In this document: in pieces, positions 34,967 to 46,841 of the stretch
Numbering within the stretch: position 1 is the first letter of the stretch
Layout: each line of letters opens with the position of its first letter
Source of the DNA: Tanypteryx hageni
Lineage: Eukaryota > Arthropoda > Insecta > Odonata > Petaluridae
NCBI GenBank assembly: GCA_028673005.1
Contig: CM054116.1
Coordinates: 101,038,207-101,102,206 of the forward strand
DNA length: 64,000 nucleotides
Direction: 5' to 3'
Notes under the pieces: model-generated
Databases searched by the model: none
What the model was told of the DNA's origin: nothing
The model's input: the letters and a program-made list of their open reading frames with translations, nothing else
Position numbers and translations under genes: made by a program

Positions 34967-35654
34967 TCTTTTAATGGAATAACACAAAGTTAAGGCTAAG
35001 ACCGTCGATTCCAGTGTTGTAAAATCCTGGAGGAAGAATATGGAGAATTGATTCTTTACCGTGATCCAAATGGATTGTTTTGCAACGTTAAGAGTTTTTC
35101 AATTTTAGCTAGAGAAGGGCGATTTACCATAATGTATCGTAGATTATTTATCTTGCTTTATATTTGATATTACTATTCATCTAAATACCCCGAATGTTAA
35201 ATTAAAAGAACAATAAAAAACATAGATGAATCCATCTTTTAAAATGAAATTAAAATTATTTTATTTACAATTAAGAGGGGGAAAATTGAATCATTTCGAT
35301 CATTTTAAACAACAGAACGAAAATCACAATATTTGCTTTTCAAAATACGTATATTAGCAAAATAAATATTTTGCAAGAAGTATTCGATTCTCACTTCAGT
35401 AAAATTTCCGGTGAATAAAATACCGTTTCACTGTTTACCAATCCATTTTCTATATATGAAGAGAACATTGACGAAATAGATGCAAATATAGAAATGGAAG
35501 TGGTCGAGTTAAAATGTAATTCAACGAATAATAAACGGCGCAATATACATTGAACAAACTTTCTCATATACGTATGCATATACGTTTGGTCGACTGTGTA
35601 CGTTTATAAAAGAAAAACGCTTATAAGTCAAAGTTAACAGTATTTTAGTGTATA

Positions 35655-36405
35655 TTTTAATGCCACTGGTCGATATTTAGTAATTTTTGGGACATATGGC
35701 TTAGTAAGTATTATTTGTTTGTGACATCAGGCTGTACGATTGGATGGTTTTTAATTAAAATCCTTATAGCCATTTCTGAGTAAATCGAATTTTGTTTCAA
35801 AATACCCACGAATAAAGTATCCTTAATTGTTGCGCAATATCTTTCATCTCTTTAGAGTGTCTATTATTAAATAAATATGAGATACCATTCGATTCAGTTT
35901 AACCGTTTAGGCTGTAATAAGATTTTTAGTGGATCGCGGCGGAGGCGTGACGTCATAGGGCTTGGGTAAGGTAGCTTAGCGTACATTGTAATGCCACTGG
36001 GCGCCATATAGTGTTTTCAGGAGATATGTAGCTTACGTAGTATTATTTTTGACAACAGGTTCTACAATTGGATTGATTTTAATCAAATTCTCTGCAGCCA
36101 TTTTTGAGTAAATAAATATTTTCTAAAAATCGCCAAGAATAAACTATCCTTTGTTTTTACGCAATATCATTTTTATGAAAAACGATCAGCAAATGATGAT
36201 ATATTACACAAATATGAAATATCATTCGATTTCATGTACGCGTTTGGGCCCTAGAACAGCGAACAGACCGACAGACAGACAGACGGAATGGCGAAAACCA
36301 CTTTTATGGATTCAGTGACACCTAAAACGTGTATTTCCATCAAAATCGATTTTTTTCACGATAACAATACTTTCTCGATATATTACGTATATGAGAAAGT
36401 AAAAA
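35655..36405. repeat. Diverged tandem repeat (~331-bp unit) with dispersed-family end
   Basis: The phrase AATGCCACTGG begins at 35659 and again at 35990. The two units share ATTGGAT(T/G)G, AGCCATTT(C/T)TGAGTAAAT and ATTCGATT(C/T)A blocks. Downstream comes GACCGACAGACAGACAGAC (36261), AATCGATTTTTTTCACG and an ACTTTCTC...GAGAAAGT hairpin (36370-36400). The last part matches, in inverted orientation, the sequence at 43957-44040. Confidence 0.65.
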
Positions 36406-36827
36406 AGAGATTTGAGGAACTTCCAGCAATTTCTAAAGCGGATGACACAATCAAGCTTTGGTAAATAATATAGTTTCGTGAAAAATTTCCAAACCTCATA
36501 AAATGATCGCATCCATATATTTGCCGTTTTATAAGCACTTACCGCTGTGAACAAGCCTTTTCATAAACGAAACGAATCCAGAACAAACAACGGTCTCGAT
36601 TTACTGATTGTGACCTTAAGAACCTGGTGACTTTCGAGGCAGCAAAATTGCAAACCGACGATGAAGGATTGACTAGGGCGAAGCAAATAAAAAAGACTCG
36701 GCAAGCAGGTAAGAACTTCCAAGCCATTTGCATGTAAGGTTGTAAGAAGTTATGTTAATTGACTTGACACTTTTCCCCTAAAAATTGGCACACGATATGG
36801 ATAAGGTTGAGCACCAATGGCATAGGA

Positions 36828-38142
36828 CAGAGGTGCGCAACATACGGCCCGCGGGCCATATTTGTGTGGCCCGCCTGGATTTTACCAGTCAACTGGGTAT
36901 GCCGTATATATTCGTCATGGCTCTTCTCACCCGTGGTGGCTATGCCTTATATATTCGTCATACGATTTTCTCGCCCAATCGCTATGGGTATGCCGAAATA
37001 GTTAGTCATGTGGCTTGTAATCACGTAGCGGTATCCTTGCACTTTACTTCCCAGCCGACAGATGGGATATACCACCTCATGTCAAAAAATATAAGGGTCT
37101 TATAGAAGGCCTGCATCTGTCATGTGGGGTTGCCTATCATTGCCCCTACGTAGGTGAAAGCGGGAATTTTTAATTTTTTTTCACACACACATGTTTACGG
37201 CCTGGTTCGCATTCCCTTTATCTCCTGTGGGGTCCCGAAAGTTATAAAACCCCCTCCAAGTAGCAGTTAACGTTATACTTTGAAAAACAGATGTTAAAAG
37301 AAAAGTAGAATCTGTGTTAGTACGGAAATCTAACATGTGTTCTGTTAAATGTCGAGGCGCTCAGTTTTACTGGAAGCGTGTGCGTCACAGTTATTACAAA
37401 GGGTGAATTTCGTTTTACGTAGTAATATAGTGGTTGAGACTGATTTTTTGTAGGGTGCAATACGTTGTTCCAGTGAATGTACGTTTTCCATTTATATAGG
37501 ATATTATCATTTTATTTCATCGAACAACAAATGTTTATTTGCTGTTTTTATATATTTGTTTCAATTTTAGCCTTTTGAAATTGTTTATTTCATCAATTTT
37601 AATATGATTTATAGCAGTAAAACATATTTCATGACTAGAATATTTCATCCTGATATTTTAGCTAATTTATAAAGAAAAATTATTTTTCCGTAATGCTCGC
37701 CGACACATTTTGTGGGGCCCGACAGAATTTAACTCAGCTGGTGCTTTCAATTTCCGTAAAAAATACAAGTAAAATTTTTATGGATATTTATCGCAGGTGT
37801 GAAACATTCTCCTTTATGAAATTAAACAAAGCTCCATTCGGTTCAGCACTGACAGATCAAAGTTTAAGAGACATTCTTAGAACAGCAACTACCAGCAATA
37901 CTTCGGATATACGTGGAATGGCGAGAGAAAAACAGTGCAATATTTCCCATTGAGTAAGTTAATTATATTTGTTTTTGACGTCATTTTTGTCGGATAAAAA
38001 TTACATTTTAACGTTGTTACGGTAATTATCGAATCTACAATAGTGTATTTAAATTTTTTATGCACAAAAGTTTCATTGCGTGGCCCTCGGTCCAACCAAG
38101 GTAGATTTTGGCCAGTGTCAACTTTTGAGTTGTGCACCTCTG
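36828..38142. mobile_element. hAT element, 1315 bp, internally deleted, perfect 8-bp target duplication
   Basis: The octamer GCATAGGA is exact on both sides (36820-36827 and 38143-38150). The ends are CAGAGGTGCGCAAC at 36828 and CAGAGGTGCACAAC on the minus strand from 38142. Just inside the left end is ACGGCCCGCGGGCC, typical of this hAT group. Only the C-terminal end of a transposase remains (37789-37953). The element lies in an intron of the CUB gene with its right border 63 nt from the donor of exon D, yet the splice site is intact. Confidence 0.92.
37789..37953 (+). pseudogene. hAT transposase C-terminal fragment (GTF2IRD2/ZBED-like group)
   Basis: The plus strand encodes RRCETFSFMKLNKAPFGSAL, then TDQSLRDILRTATTSNTSDI and a stop after KQCNISH. 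The blocks CExxFSxMKxNK, LTDxxLxDILRxAT and a final K(Q/K)CNxS match the C-terminal dimerisation region of hAT transposases of this group. The rest of the transposase is deleted, so the copy is non-autonomous. Confidence 0.75.
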
Positions 38143-38205
38143 GCATAGGACATGGATTGACTGAATCGGTACACATATGCACACACGAGCTAATTGGTAT
38201 TTTAC

Positions 38206-38355
38206 CTCGAGCATTCCGTGTGCTCCTCCTCCGAACGTGGCGTTGTGGATGGTCAGTCGTATCCTCTGCCCCGCCCTGGCTTCGATCCTGTACACGCAGG
38301 AGAGAGACTCGGCCCCGCCCCTCCCGTACAAGAACACGTTCTTGGGGGAAGGTAG
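38206..38355 (-). CDS. CUB receptor exon D: CUB2 first half
   Basis: This exon is 50 codons: LPSPKNVFLYGRGGAESLSC, VYRIEARAGQRIRLTIHNAT and FGGGAHGMLE. The donor is GAG|GTAAAA and the acceptor ACCGCACAG|CTA, phase 0 at both ends and therefore compatible with exons C and E. The SP.NV..YGR block, the cysteine before VYRIEA and the GQRIRL strand are typical of a CUB domain. The first CUB2 cysteine is not in this exon: either the exon starts further upstream (the frame stays open to GSGCHRLLRLRS near 38400) or a small exon is missing. Confidence 0.72.
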
Positions 38356-39363
38356 CTGTGCGGTGGAACGGAGCCGGAGGAGGCGGTGACAACCGCTCCC
38401 AGGACCTTTATGCGTGTCCTTTTCTCCCTTCGGGGTCCAAGCTCCGGAAAGGAAGGCGCCCGGAAACAGCGGAGAGCTCCCGTAACCCCTGTTGAAACGA
38501 GGATGGAATTAAATTCCTTTTCGGGGAGAGGGCTTACGTAGGGACTTCGAGATGGTCCAGCGTAAAGCAGCTCGCCTCGTTATTGGGGATTATAGATAAT
38601 GATGCTATCGTATCAGAGCTTCTCGATTTGGCAGGATATGAAGCGTAGGAGAATCGAGTATGAGCGGAAACTAATCGATTAAGTAGTCGCGCATTCATTG
38701 GGAATGTGAATATCATAGTTGTACCAGAAAGTGCTTATGAGTGTAATGATTGCATACACAGTACGAAAAATACGTGTACATATTATACATAGCCGAGATA
38801 TATTATTGGTCCTTTTTAGCACGTTTTCTCAAAAGAAAGAAATGTGCTCATGTGTCCCTCTGTCTATTGACAATCCACCATTTAAAGAGATGTTTGGAAA
38901 AGTCTTTTTGAATTAGATATTCTATGAATTTTCTATCGATTGGATTTTCCCAATGTCTCATAGATTATCCGCGAGATGGCTTCAAAGCCGTCAAATCCGA
39001 ACGTTTGAAATGGTATTGCAGCCTAACTACTGCAGCTAAAGAAGTAAAGTTTTCAAGGACGGGAAGATCTAGTGAGACTCACAATTTCAACGGTGCGGGT
39101 TGATCCCTCCCCAAAGAGGGAGATAAAAAACTTGCTACAAATATTAAGAAAACGTGCTTCCACCTCTTTCTTTAGCAACAGATGCGATTAGACAGGCTAT
39201 TAGAGATTTTCATTATTGCATGGTGCGACAGCAACCACTGTCACACTTTTGGGGGCCTGCTGGATATACGAGAAATTTAAATAAATGCATATGCAAATTT
39301 ATTCAACAGAAGGCTGATTAACGATTTTCTTCCATCAATGTCGCCATTATTCGTTTAAGGAAT
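38356..39363. other. CUB gene intron C-D, first part
   Basis: Intron sequence without recognised genes or delimited repeats. The first 150 bp next to exon D are GC-rich and stay open in the exon frame, which leaves the exon border open to question. Confidence 0.4.
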
Positions 39364-39365
39364 TA

Positions 39366-40292
39366 TAGTAAAATCTCGATAAAACGTATCTGTACGTTTA
39401 TACTTTATACTGAAAGTACGGTTCACTGAAAATACCCGCGAGGAGTACAGCGGAGAGGGAAAATAAAACAAAACTATCATACTACATAAAATATTCCGAA
39501 TATTTCTTTTGTTTCATCTTTTAAGAGTATGGAAATTAACATATTTTCCTACATCGTCAAATGATTTAAACAAATTCTCTTGCACATGATCAGATTTCAT
39601 AATAAATACCTTTAATTTCTCCAAACTCTCCGATGTCACTAATGATGTCGCATTTGTCTCAACCTCTATCTCGTCTTCAGAGTCATTACTTATTTCCTCA
39701 CCTGGTCCAGTAATACTCTCTAGAATTAAACCATCCGTTCATAAAGGTGTGGTTTCCAAATTATTATTAACATAAGAAAACTCCTGTAACGTAAGTGAAG
39801 AATGAAGTTGAAGTTTTGAGGAGGCATCTGTCCAAAGCTCTCCGGGAACATTGAAATACTCTTCATAAGTGGAATCTGCAATCCGAGAACTTAAGATTTT
39901 ATTTCGATGCATTTGTGAAAATACGAGAGAGATAACTGACTCTCGGTTTTAATTTTTCTGTTCGGAAAATCTCGCATTTTGGAATTTTGGAGGAGTTCCG
40001 CAGATCATTTCGTATTAAAGACAAAAGATGCCTTCAAATTGATGTAAAACGACTTGAATGAATAAGAATTGGTTACACACGAGTCAGTTACGTATGAAAG
40101 CATACTTTAAAAACACAAAAATATTTTGTAGGGACCTCTAAAGTTCATACGTAGTATTGAAAAGTACGTTACCTCGGAGTATGTTATTTTGAAATATGTA
40201 TACAGTATGCGGGAAAATTGACGACAGCTCAAAAAAGTACGTTAATTTGAAACATACGTAATTGTGAAGTACGTTGTAACGATATTTTACTG
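39366..40292 (-). mobile_element. Pogo/Tigger-like element, internally deleted (927 bp)
   Basis: The ends are TAGTAAAATCTCGATAAAAC at 39366, preceded by TA, and CAGTAAAATATCGTTACAAC on the minus strand from 40292. The minus strand between about 39905 and 39520 encodes a transposase tail (see next entry). The catalytic core is deleted. Located in an intron of the CUB gene. Confidence 0.7.
39525..39905 (-). pseudogene. Tigger-type transposase acidic C-terminus
   Basis: The minus strand reads STYEEYFNVPGELWTDASSK, LHSSLTLQEFSYVNNNLETT, a stop near 39745, then GEEISNDSEDEIEVETNATS and SLEKLKVFIMKSDHVQENLF. The acidic, Ser/Thr-rich composition with a following amphipathic segment is typical of Tigger tails. 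Together with the pogo-like terminal repeats it supports the assignment. Confidence 0.5.
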
Positions 40293-40536
40293 CATACTGT
40301 TTGATGGCATATAATATGTGAATGATGAAATCATGGGAAAATAATACAGAAGAGGTAAAAAAGCATAAATTATACCTTTGCATTAGACTAATATAAGAAT
40401 AAATCATCTGATAAAATCATCCGTTCAATCATCGAACACAAAAAATCTACGTACGTGAAAAAATAATTCTTACCGATTCCGTGGTGCTCTATGTTGCAAC
40501 AAATATAAATTTCATTTTGCGCATAATTATCTCTAA

Positions 40537-40766
40537 ATAAGTAGATGGAATTAATGGATTAAGCTAAAGACAGAAGCTAGAATGTTGGGATATTTGGAAA
40601 CAAGAGAAAGAATCTGCTATGACTGGGAATCGAAGTTAGGATAGAAAAACCAGGGTTAGATTCCCAGTCACAGCAGATTTCTTCTCCTGTTTCCAAATTT
40701 CCCAACATTCCAGCTTATGCCTGTAGCATAAGAACCATATGATCCATTAATTCCATCTATTTATAA
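40537..40766. repeat. Head-to-head inverted SINE-like pair (palindrome, ~230 bp)
   Basis: The outer sequence TAGATGGAATTAATGGAT (40542 onward) is mirrored at 40742-40760. Each arm reads inward through AATGTTGGGA(T/A)ATTTGGAAACA and (C/T)TGTGACTGGGAAT or a near match. Each arm contains a tRNA B-box-like TTCGATTCCCAGTCA or AGATTCCCAGTCA. A related single unit (CGGTTTCGATTGCTGATCAC, then AGCAGATG) follows at 40891-40930. This looks like two tRNA-derived units in inverted orientation. Confidence 0.7.
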
Positions 40767-41631
40767 TTAGACAATCTCACTATGAGAACATCCGTCGGGG
40801 CTGGTTGATACTGGCTTGGCTAGCCTGGTTCAAACCTAAGAAAACATTACCGTTCTGAAAACGGAGAACATCCGTCTTGCAAGTGGAAGACCCGGTTTCG
40901 ATTGCTGATCACAGCAGATGTTTTCAAATTTTCCTATAATTATCTCACTTGTTTATCCATACGTATTTCACGACATTTTCATATAAAATAAATTACATTC
41001 CTAACTCGCAGGATTTTAAACCACGTAATTCTTGAGATCCTCATGAATCAGCGGGAGGATTCCCTACAAATGATTACGCCTTTAAATTGAATTCTGGGGT
41101 GTAGGGGTTCTGTGACAGGAGAAATGGAATAATACTATTCTACTGCTTCACACATTTTGAAAACCACTGTTCTAATCTAATGGCGTAACGACTTAATACC
41201 GTCCCGAAATCTTCTAAGGCAATTATCTCCGGTACCTCCCTCCTTATCCTATCCCCGTTCTCGACGCATGCTTGTGAGGAAACTGATTTACCTTGCTCCT
41301 GCCTCTTTCCGCTACGGAGAAAATCCTATAGGGATTTGGTACGGCGAAGGGGATGAGGGTAGCTGGGAGATGGGGTCTCTCCCTCTATCTCGTTCTGCTA
41401 TCACGCGGGGTAGTTATGATGGCGCGTGTCTGCCGAAGTCTATTACTGAAGTGATAATTTCTGCACGAAATTCAGGTCATTTGTAGTGGGTGTCTCATGG
41501 GATATCCGACTGTCATCCGCTAGCTAGTTCTGTAGACAAATTATGATCAACTTTGGCGTACGGAATTCAATTGGAGATAAAAGGACTCGAAAGTAAGAGT
41601 TCTTAACATTGACAACACGAATATGAAAATG

Positions 41632-41856
41632 CAATAAGCCCTCAACAATCGCGGTTTACATTATTAGCAGGAGGTTTCGCCGTAAGCCGATTTGATGTTC
41701 GCGGTACACAAACTTCACTATTCACGAATTTAACCCGCAGCGTCATTGGTAAGTTTTTGCTATTGATACGTAAGCTGTGGAGCTTTAACACTCGCGGATG
41801 TGACATTCGCGGCAATTTTCAAGAACATAACCTCCGCGAATATTGAGATCCTACTG
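41632..41856. mobile_element. Tigger-like MITE, 225 bp
   Basis: The right end on the minus strand is CAGTAGGATCTCAATATTCG (border 41856, followed by TA). The left end CAATAAGCCCTCAACAATCG matches it imperfectly. The interior has repeated TTCGCGG(A/T)/CACTCGCGGATG phrases typical of pogo/Tigger termini. No coding content. Confidence 0.6.
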
Positions 41857-41930
41857 TATCAATTTAAAAAATAAAATCATGAAATTGGCCGCGAGAGTAG
41901 ACAAATTGAACATGTTGAATAAAGAAATTA

Positions 41931-42148
41931 CAGGGTGGCCCATTGAGTAGATATCTATTGGTTATGATGAATCGAAAATTAAAAAAATAAAAGTAAACTT
42001 AAAAAATAATAATTTAGAAATATTTATTGAGGTGATTGTATTTTGTCTTTTGAATAATTTTAATATCGCTAAACTTATTTTAGAGAATTTACTTTGATTC
42101 ATTTCATTTTTGTTTCATATAACCAATTGGGACTTATGGGTCACCCTG
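41931..42148. mobile_element. Mariner-like MITE, 218 bp
   Basis: The ends are CAGGGTGGCCCATTGAGTAG at 41931, preceded by TA, and CAGGGTGACCCATAAGTCCC on the minus strand from 42148. The inverted similarity extends about 60 bp (TTGGTTAT...GAATC). CAGGGTG(G/A)CCCA is a common Tc1/mariner-type terminus. No coding content. Confidence 0.7.
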
Positions 42149-42149
42149 C

Positions 42150-43241
42150 ATTGCATGAAAGAAGAAGAGATGATGCAGTTAGTTATCTAATGACCTTTTT
42201 GAATAATTTTATATTCAAAACGCAATTCTTCGTGATAATCAACCAGTATTTATACATAGCTTAAAATAGGCTGCATTATCCAATTAGTTAATGTACGAAC
42301 ATAAAGATTTCCTCTGAAAATATATAACATAATTTGATCAAGCGATCATACATCGAATCAAAAGAAATACATAAGAATTAAAAAAGGAACTTCTCGAAAT
42401 TTGCAGCTCATTTTTTAAAGGTTTAAGAGTTAATGATTTGTGGCATGTGGCTGTTTATTATTGTTTCTCTTAATTATAATTTAATTGCAATTAATAATTA
42501 GTTGTCGGAGCCAGCCCATGGACAACCAATCGTAAGTTGAACCGAGCAAAATGTTTGTCTCCAAGCTAATTTCTCGATTCGTCACATCGCCATTTCACAG
42601 CATTAAAATATTAAATTACCAATTATCAACTTAATTATGGATTCACGAATCTTATCCCATATGCTTTGTACGCACGTGAATTTCTTTAGGACTGGCGAAA
42701 TATAGTTTAGAATAGCGGTATTGGTGTAGTACTTCATAATTCCATTGATTTTATTCAAAGACAGCAGGATGAAATTAAATGACAGTAAAACACCAATCGT
42801 GCCACAATTCATGTCCATATCATATTCTCTAGAAAGGTTCTAGTAAAATCATTCTTCCAGCGACTTTTCATACATCATTCTCACAGAAAATGTAAAAGAG
42901 AGAGAGTGTAACTTCTTATCGAACAAACAACATCCCATATTTACTCACGCGGAGTCCTTTTACGAAAACATTTTTTCAATTCCTCGGAAAACTTTCTTAT
43001 TTACCTTCCTGCCAGGTACGTTGCGCCGGAAAAAAATCAAATTTCAATCAAGGAACGTTTTTAAAAAAATAACCTCGCCCCGTTTTATAATCCCGCGATA
43101 TTTCTCTTCAATTCGCTTTGGGAACTCTTTCTGTTTTTAAATACTTTTTTGTCGTGCGGAACGACGAAAGAAAAACGATTTTCCTGCCCACCTCTCCCCC
43201 GTCGCGGCGCTCGGCTGCCTTCCGATCCTTCCCCCGCTCAC
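42150..43241. other. CUB gene intron C-D, last part
   Basis: AT-rich intron, nothing recognised. Confidence 0.4.
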
Positions 43242-43633
43242 TCCGTCGTTTCCCACGTATTCCATCGCCTCCCCCGGCAGCCTCGTGTCCACGAACTCGT
43301 AGCGGAGGCGGAACGAGGCCGGGCTGAGGGCGGTGGCTATCCTCGTGAGTCTCGAGAGGGCGAGGGACGGCCCCGTCGACACGTACGATTCGGTATTCGT
43401 GTCGCAAGGCCTCGTCAGCCGGGTCGAATTTCTCAGCGAGGCGTGGGCGCAGAGTCGGAGAGGGGGAGCTGAGATGGGAGGGAGTTGGGGTGCCGCGGGT
43501 GCCTGTGGGGGCGGGATCCCACCGCGGGAGCCGTAGTTGATGGTGCCGTAGTGCCGCGAGGATGATGACGTCGAGGAGCCGGAACCGCTTGCGGACGATC
43601 GCACGTTGCCATAGGAACCGCTTCCCGGATCGG
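43242..43633 (-). CDS. CUB receptor exon C: low-complexity insert and end of CUB1
   Basis: This 392-nt exon has acceptor CCCCTCAG|CC (completing a codon begun in exon B) and donor GACGGA|GTGAGC, leaving in phase 0. The first 60 residues are Ser/Gly/Pro-rich (GSGSYGNVRSSASGSGSST, RHYGTINYGSRGGIPPPQAP). Then CUB1 resumes with LCAHASLRNSTRLTRPCDTN, ESYVSTGPSLALSRLTR and ASFRLRYEFVDTRLPGE, the last two strands of the domain. Confidence 0.8.
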
Positions 43634-46600
43634 CTGAGGGGAAAAGAAGGGAGAAAATGAGTTACGCACTCAATTTGCGCTGAAATAAATGAATACGTCA
43701 AAATTTAATTAAGAAATTCAATCCATAACAATCCTAACTTTCGTGATCTCCTCGGGAAAAGCAATGAAAGCTATGTCCGAAAATAGATCTGACGAATTTT
43801 TCCTCTTGTTTGGGTTTTCCTAAGAAGATGGGAGTTTTAAACATGTCTAGAGTATTCCCTCATGAAACTATTATTAATATGGTATAAAAGTTTGAAGAAA
43901 CTTTTTGGGGGCCCCAGTGGAAAATCATTTTTGTTATATCGTATTATCATTTTTACTTTCTCCATATACGTAGTATAGGGGAAAGTATTGTATTCATGAA
44001 AAAAATCGACTTCGAGATTTCAACGGAAATACACGTTTGACCATTTTCTCGAAGTCTGTGTGTGTATGTGATAGCTTTTTTGTGGGTGTTCTAACTCAAA
44101 AACCATTAATCAGCTCAATGCGAAATTTTATATTTAACATTTTTATAAAAGTCACAAAAAAGGATTAGTTTTTGGTAAAAATCGGTCTACCGGAAGTGGG
44201 TGTTTACTCTTGTCACATCCGTTATTTTGAAATATTTGCTTTAATAATTGATAAATGTAAAAATGTATTGGAATAAAAGTTGTAGAAATTTAATTACAAA
44301 TTTTGAAACATTTTTCTATATAATGCATTTTTTAAGAGACATCTTATATTTTTAGCTGCCACCATCACGCCACCTAACGACCACTATTGTTAACAATTGA
44401 CGCTTAGTTACGTCTTAGTAACACTCCTTTTTCTTTTCTTAATTGTTGGAGCTTTGTGGCTATATCCAATATCAGAAGGCTATGGTTTGAGTTTATTTCT
44501 TTTCTTTGTAATGTCTAAAATTTTCTCGCTGTTTCTTAAAATATTTATTATTATGTAACCTACTTGGAATTTTTAGAAATATAATAGATATGGAGTAAGT
44601 CATGTGGTGGCCACATCAGATTTTTATATAAGAAAATAACATTTCAATGAGACACCAATTTATTGTCCATCGATAAGAACAAGAATTTCAATATGATACG
44701 ATTGAAGCAAATTATATTAAATTAATTTGATTGCCAGAAATACTGCAATAGCTGAAATCGATTATATGTTGTGCTCTCCCGACAAACGGAAAAATTACAA
44801 TGACCTCGCGGATACCCATAACTACGAGCTGGATTGGTTAAAAATACTTAACAGAAAATAACGAGTTAAAAAAATTAATTTGACAAAATAGAAAATGTTT
44901 TTATGAAATGCTTCTTTGTTGTAGGGATTGACTGGGAGCCTCAGTTCATTGCACCAGGTCGCTATTAGTACGCTACGCCACTGAAGAAACTGGGGTTGTG
45001 TTGGGCAACCCGAAATAGTATATAGCGAATATATATTATAGTACAAAAGCTTTTAGTAGGACCGTACAATATTTCCTCATGCTTTTGTATCAAGTTATTG
45101 AAGTCCACATGTTAAATATGCATGACATCAATTAAAGATTTTTACAATAAAAAACCCGAAAAATTCTTGTAAACCACAATGATTTTTTTCAATTTGTTAA
45201 ATAATAAACGATATTATTGCATCAAAATAATCCTTTATAACGCCAATCTGTTTTTTTCAAGCCTATTATAACTGCAGGAGTTATCATGATATTGTATTGG
45301 ATTCTAGTCATAAAGATAGCTCGATAATTTATTTTTGAATCACTAATTGATTGTGATAGGTCAATTTCTATTGAGCGAGAGCAGATTTGAATCTATACTT
45401 TGGCTGCTTTTCAGCCAAGTACATCCGGCTCGCGACCGTCTCTTGTCGCACGGTCGGTGCACATTTACGCCACCACTTCCCGCTGGGAGGACGTGTTCCC
45501 TTTTAATGCCTGTCGGCAAGAGAGTGTAAACGCCAGCCTGCTGTCTCCCTCTTTTTTATTTATCTTTTTAAATCGCGGTAGAAGGCGTGATTAATGGTTG
45601 TACAACAACAATACCCTTAGCACGCCACGCCAAGAGATATCCTATATGTTTGGTCACTTGAGCATGTGATTGCAACAGTTTGGGGGACGAATAACATGGC
45701 TAACCCTGATGTTTTTTCGTAAGGTAGAGAGAAGTAAATTAGAATCGAAAATTTTCGCAGAAACATCGCTATTTACTTCGCAATATTAAATTTTCTTGCG
45801 CTAAGAATCAAAAGTGCCGAAATGCACGTAAATGTGAGATGCGAAAGAAAAAGAAGTGAAATGCATATATGAGTTCTAAAACTAGTTACAGAACATTTAC
45901 GCAATCTTATTGATCTCATTAATGTCACATGGCCAATGAGCATGTTTGAAAATAGCCCTAATTTTTAATTATATTGACTACAAGCACAGGGCTGGATAAA
46001 CGCGCTCGTTTGCCTTTGGCGACTGAGAATTGCATAATGTTCACCATATTTTTCTGTTAATATTTTATCAATTCATTAGAATTAGAAGGCAATATTTTTC
46101 CCGTCATATGTATGGTGAATAGGTATTACATATAGATTTAAATAACCCTGATTATAAATCGCATCACATTGAAATTTATCCTGGCCCCGGGAATTTGGAA
46201 TTGGCTCCTAGATATCTGACAGATTTGTCCAGGTCTAAGTTTTTGCGTATATACGCCAAGCATTTTGAGTAGGAGGAAGAAAAGTAAAAGAAAGTCCAAT
46301 TCCCCCCCTGCAACATAAGAATCTACGGCAAAAAAATCTAAACAGCCGTAAAAACTTTCTCTCTCATTCGAAATCATCCGCATTTGATTCTCGCTTAAAG
46401 TGATTTTCCAGATGGCGCTCCGAGGGCATAAAATTATTAAAAGGTTGAAATTCTAGAGCGGAATAAAGCTTCCGAGTTCGAAAATTCGCCGGAACGAGAA
46501 GAAAACTTTACCGGCGACTCGACGAAGAAGTTTTCGCTCGAATTAACGATAGAAAAAGTAAGCGATACAGATGGCGATGGAGTTTTGCACCAAAAACACG

Positions 46601-46841
46601 ATCGTATTTTTGTGCAAGCTCCGAGGAGAACTTTACCGAATCGCGCGCACGTTTTATTTTTTCTAATTTTCATACGTTTCTGTGAATCCACCGGCTCCTG
46701 CGAAAATAATTTCGCGAAAACCTTCGCACTCTGTGTTTATAATTCCGTTCGAGCGAAAAGTCCCTTCGCCGCCTAATTTCCAACAGCTGCTACTTGGAAG
46801 AAAGGTGCATTCCGCCGTTGTCGTCCACTCTATTGACTCAC
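43634..46841. other. CUB gene intron B-C
   Basis: This 3.2-kb intron contains a fragment (43957-44040, ACTTTCTCCATATACGTAGT, then AAAATCGACTTCGAGATTTC) of the dispersed family also seen at 36.3 kb. A hairpin TTGGCTGCTTTTCAGCCAA lies at about 45402-45420. No gene recognised. Confidence 0.45.

Noticed and set aside
43895..45001. Exact octamer AAGAAACT at 43895-43902 and 44994-45001, the second next to a GCTACGCCACTG terminus
   Set aside because: The left side does not start with a matching terminal repeat, so the octamer match may be chance.
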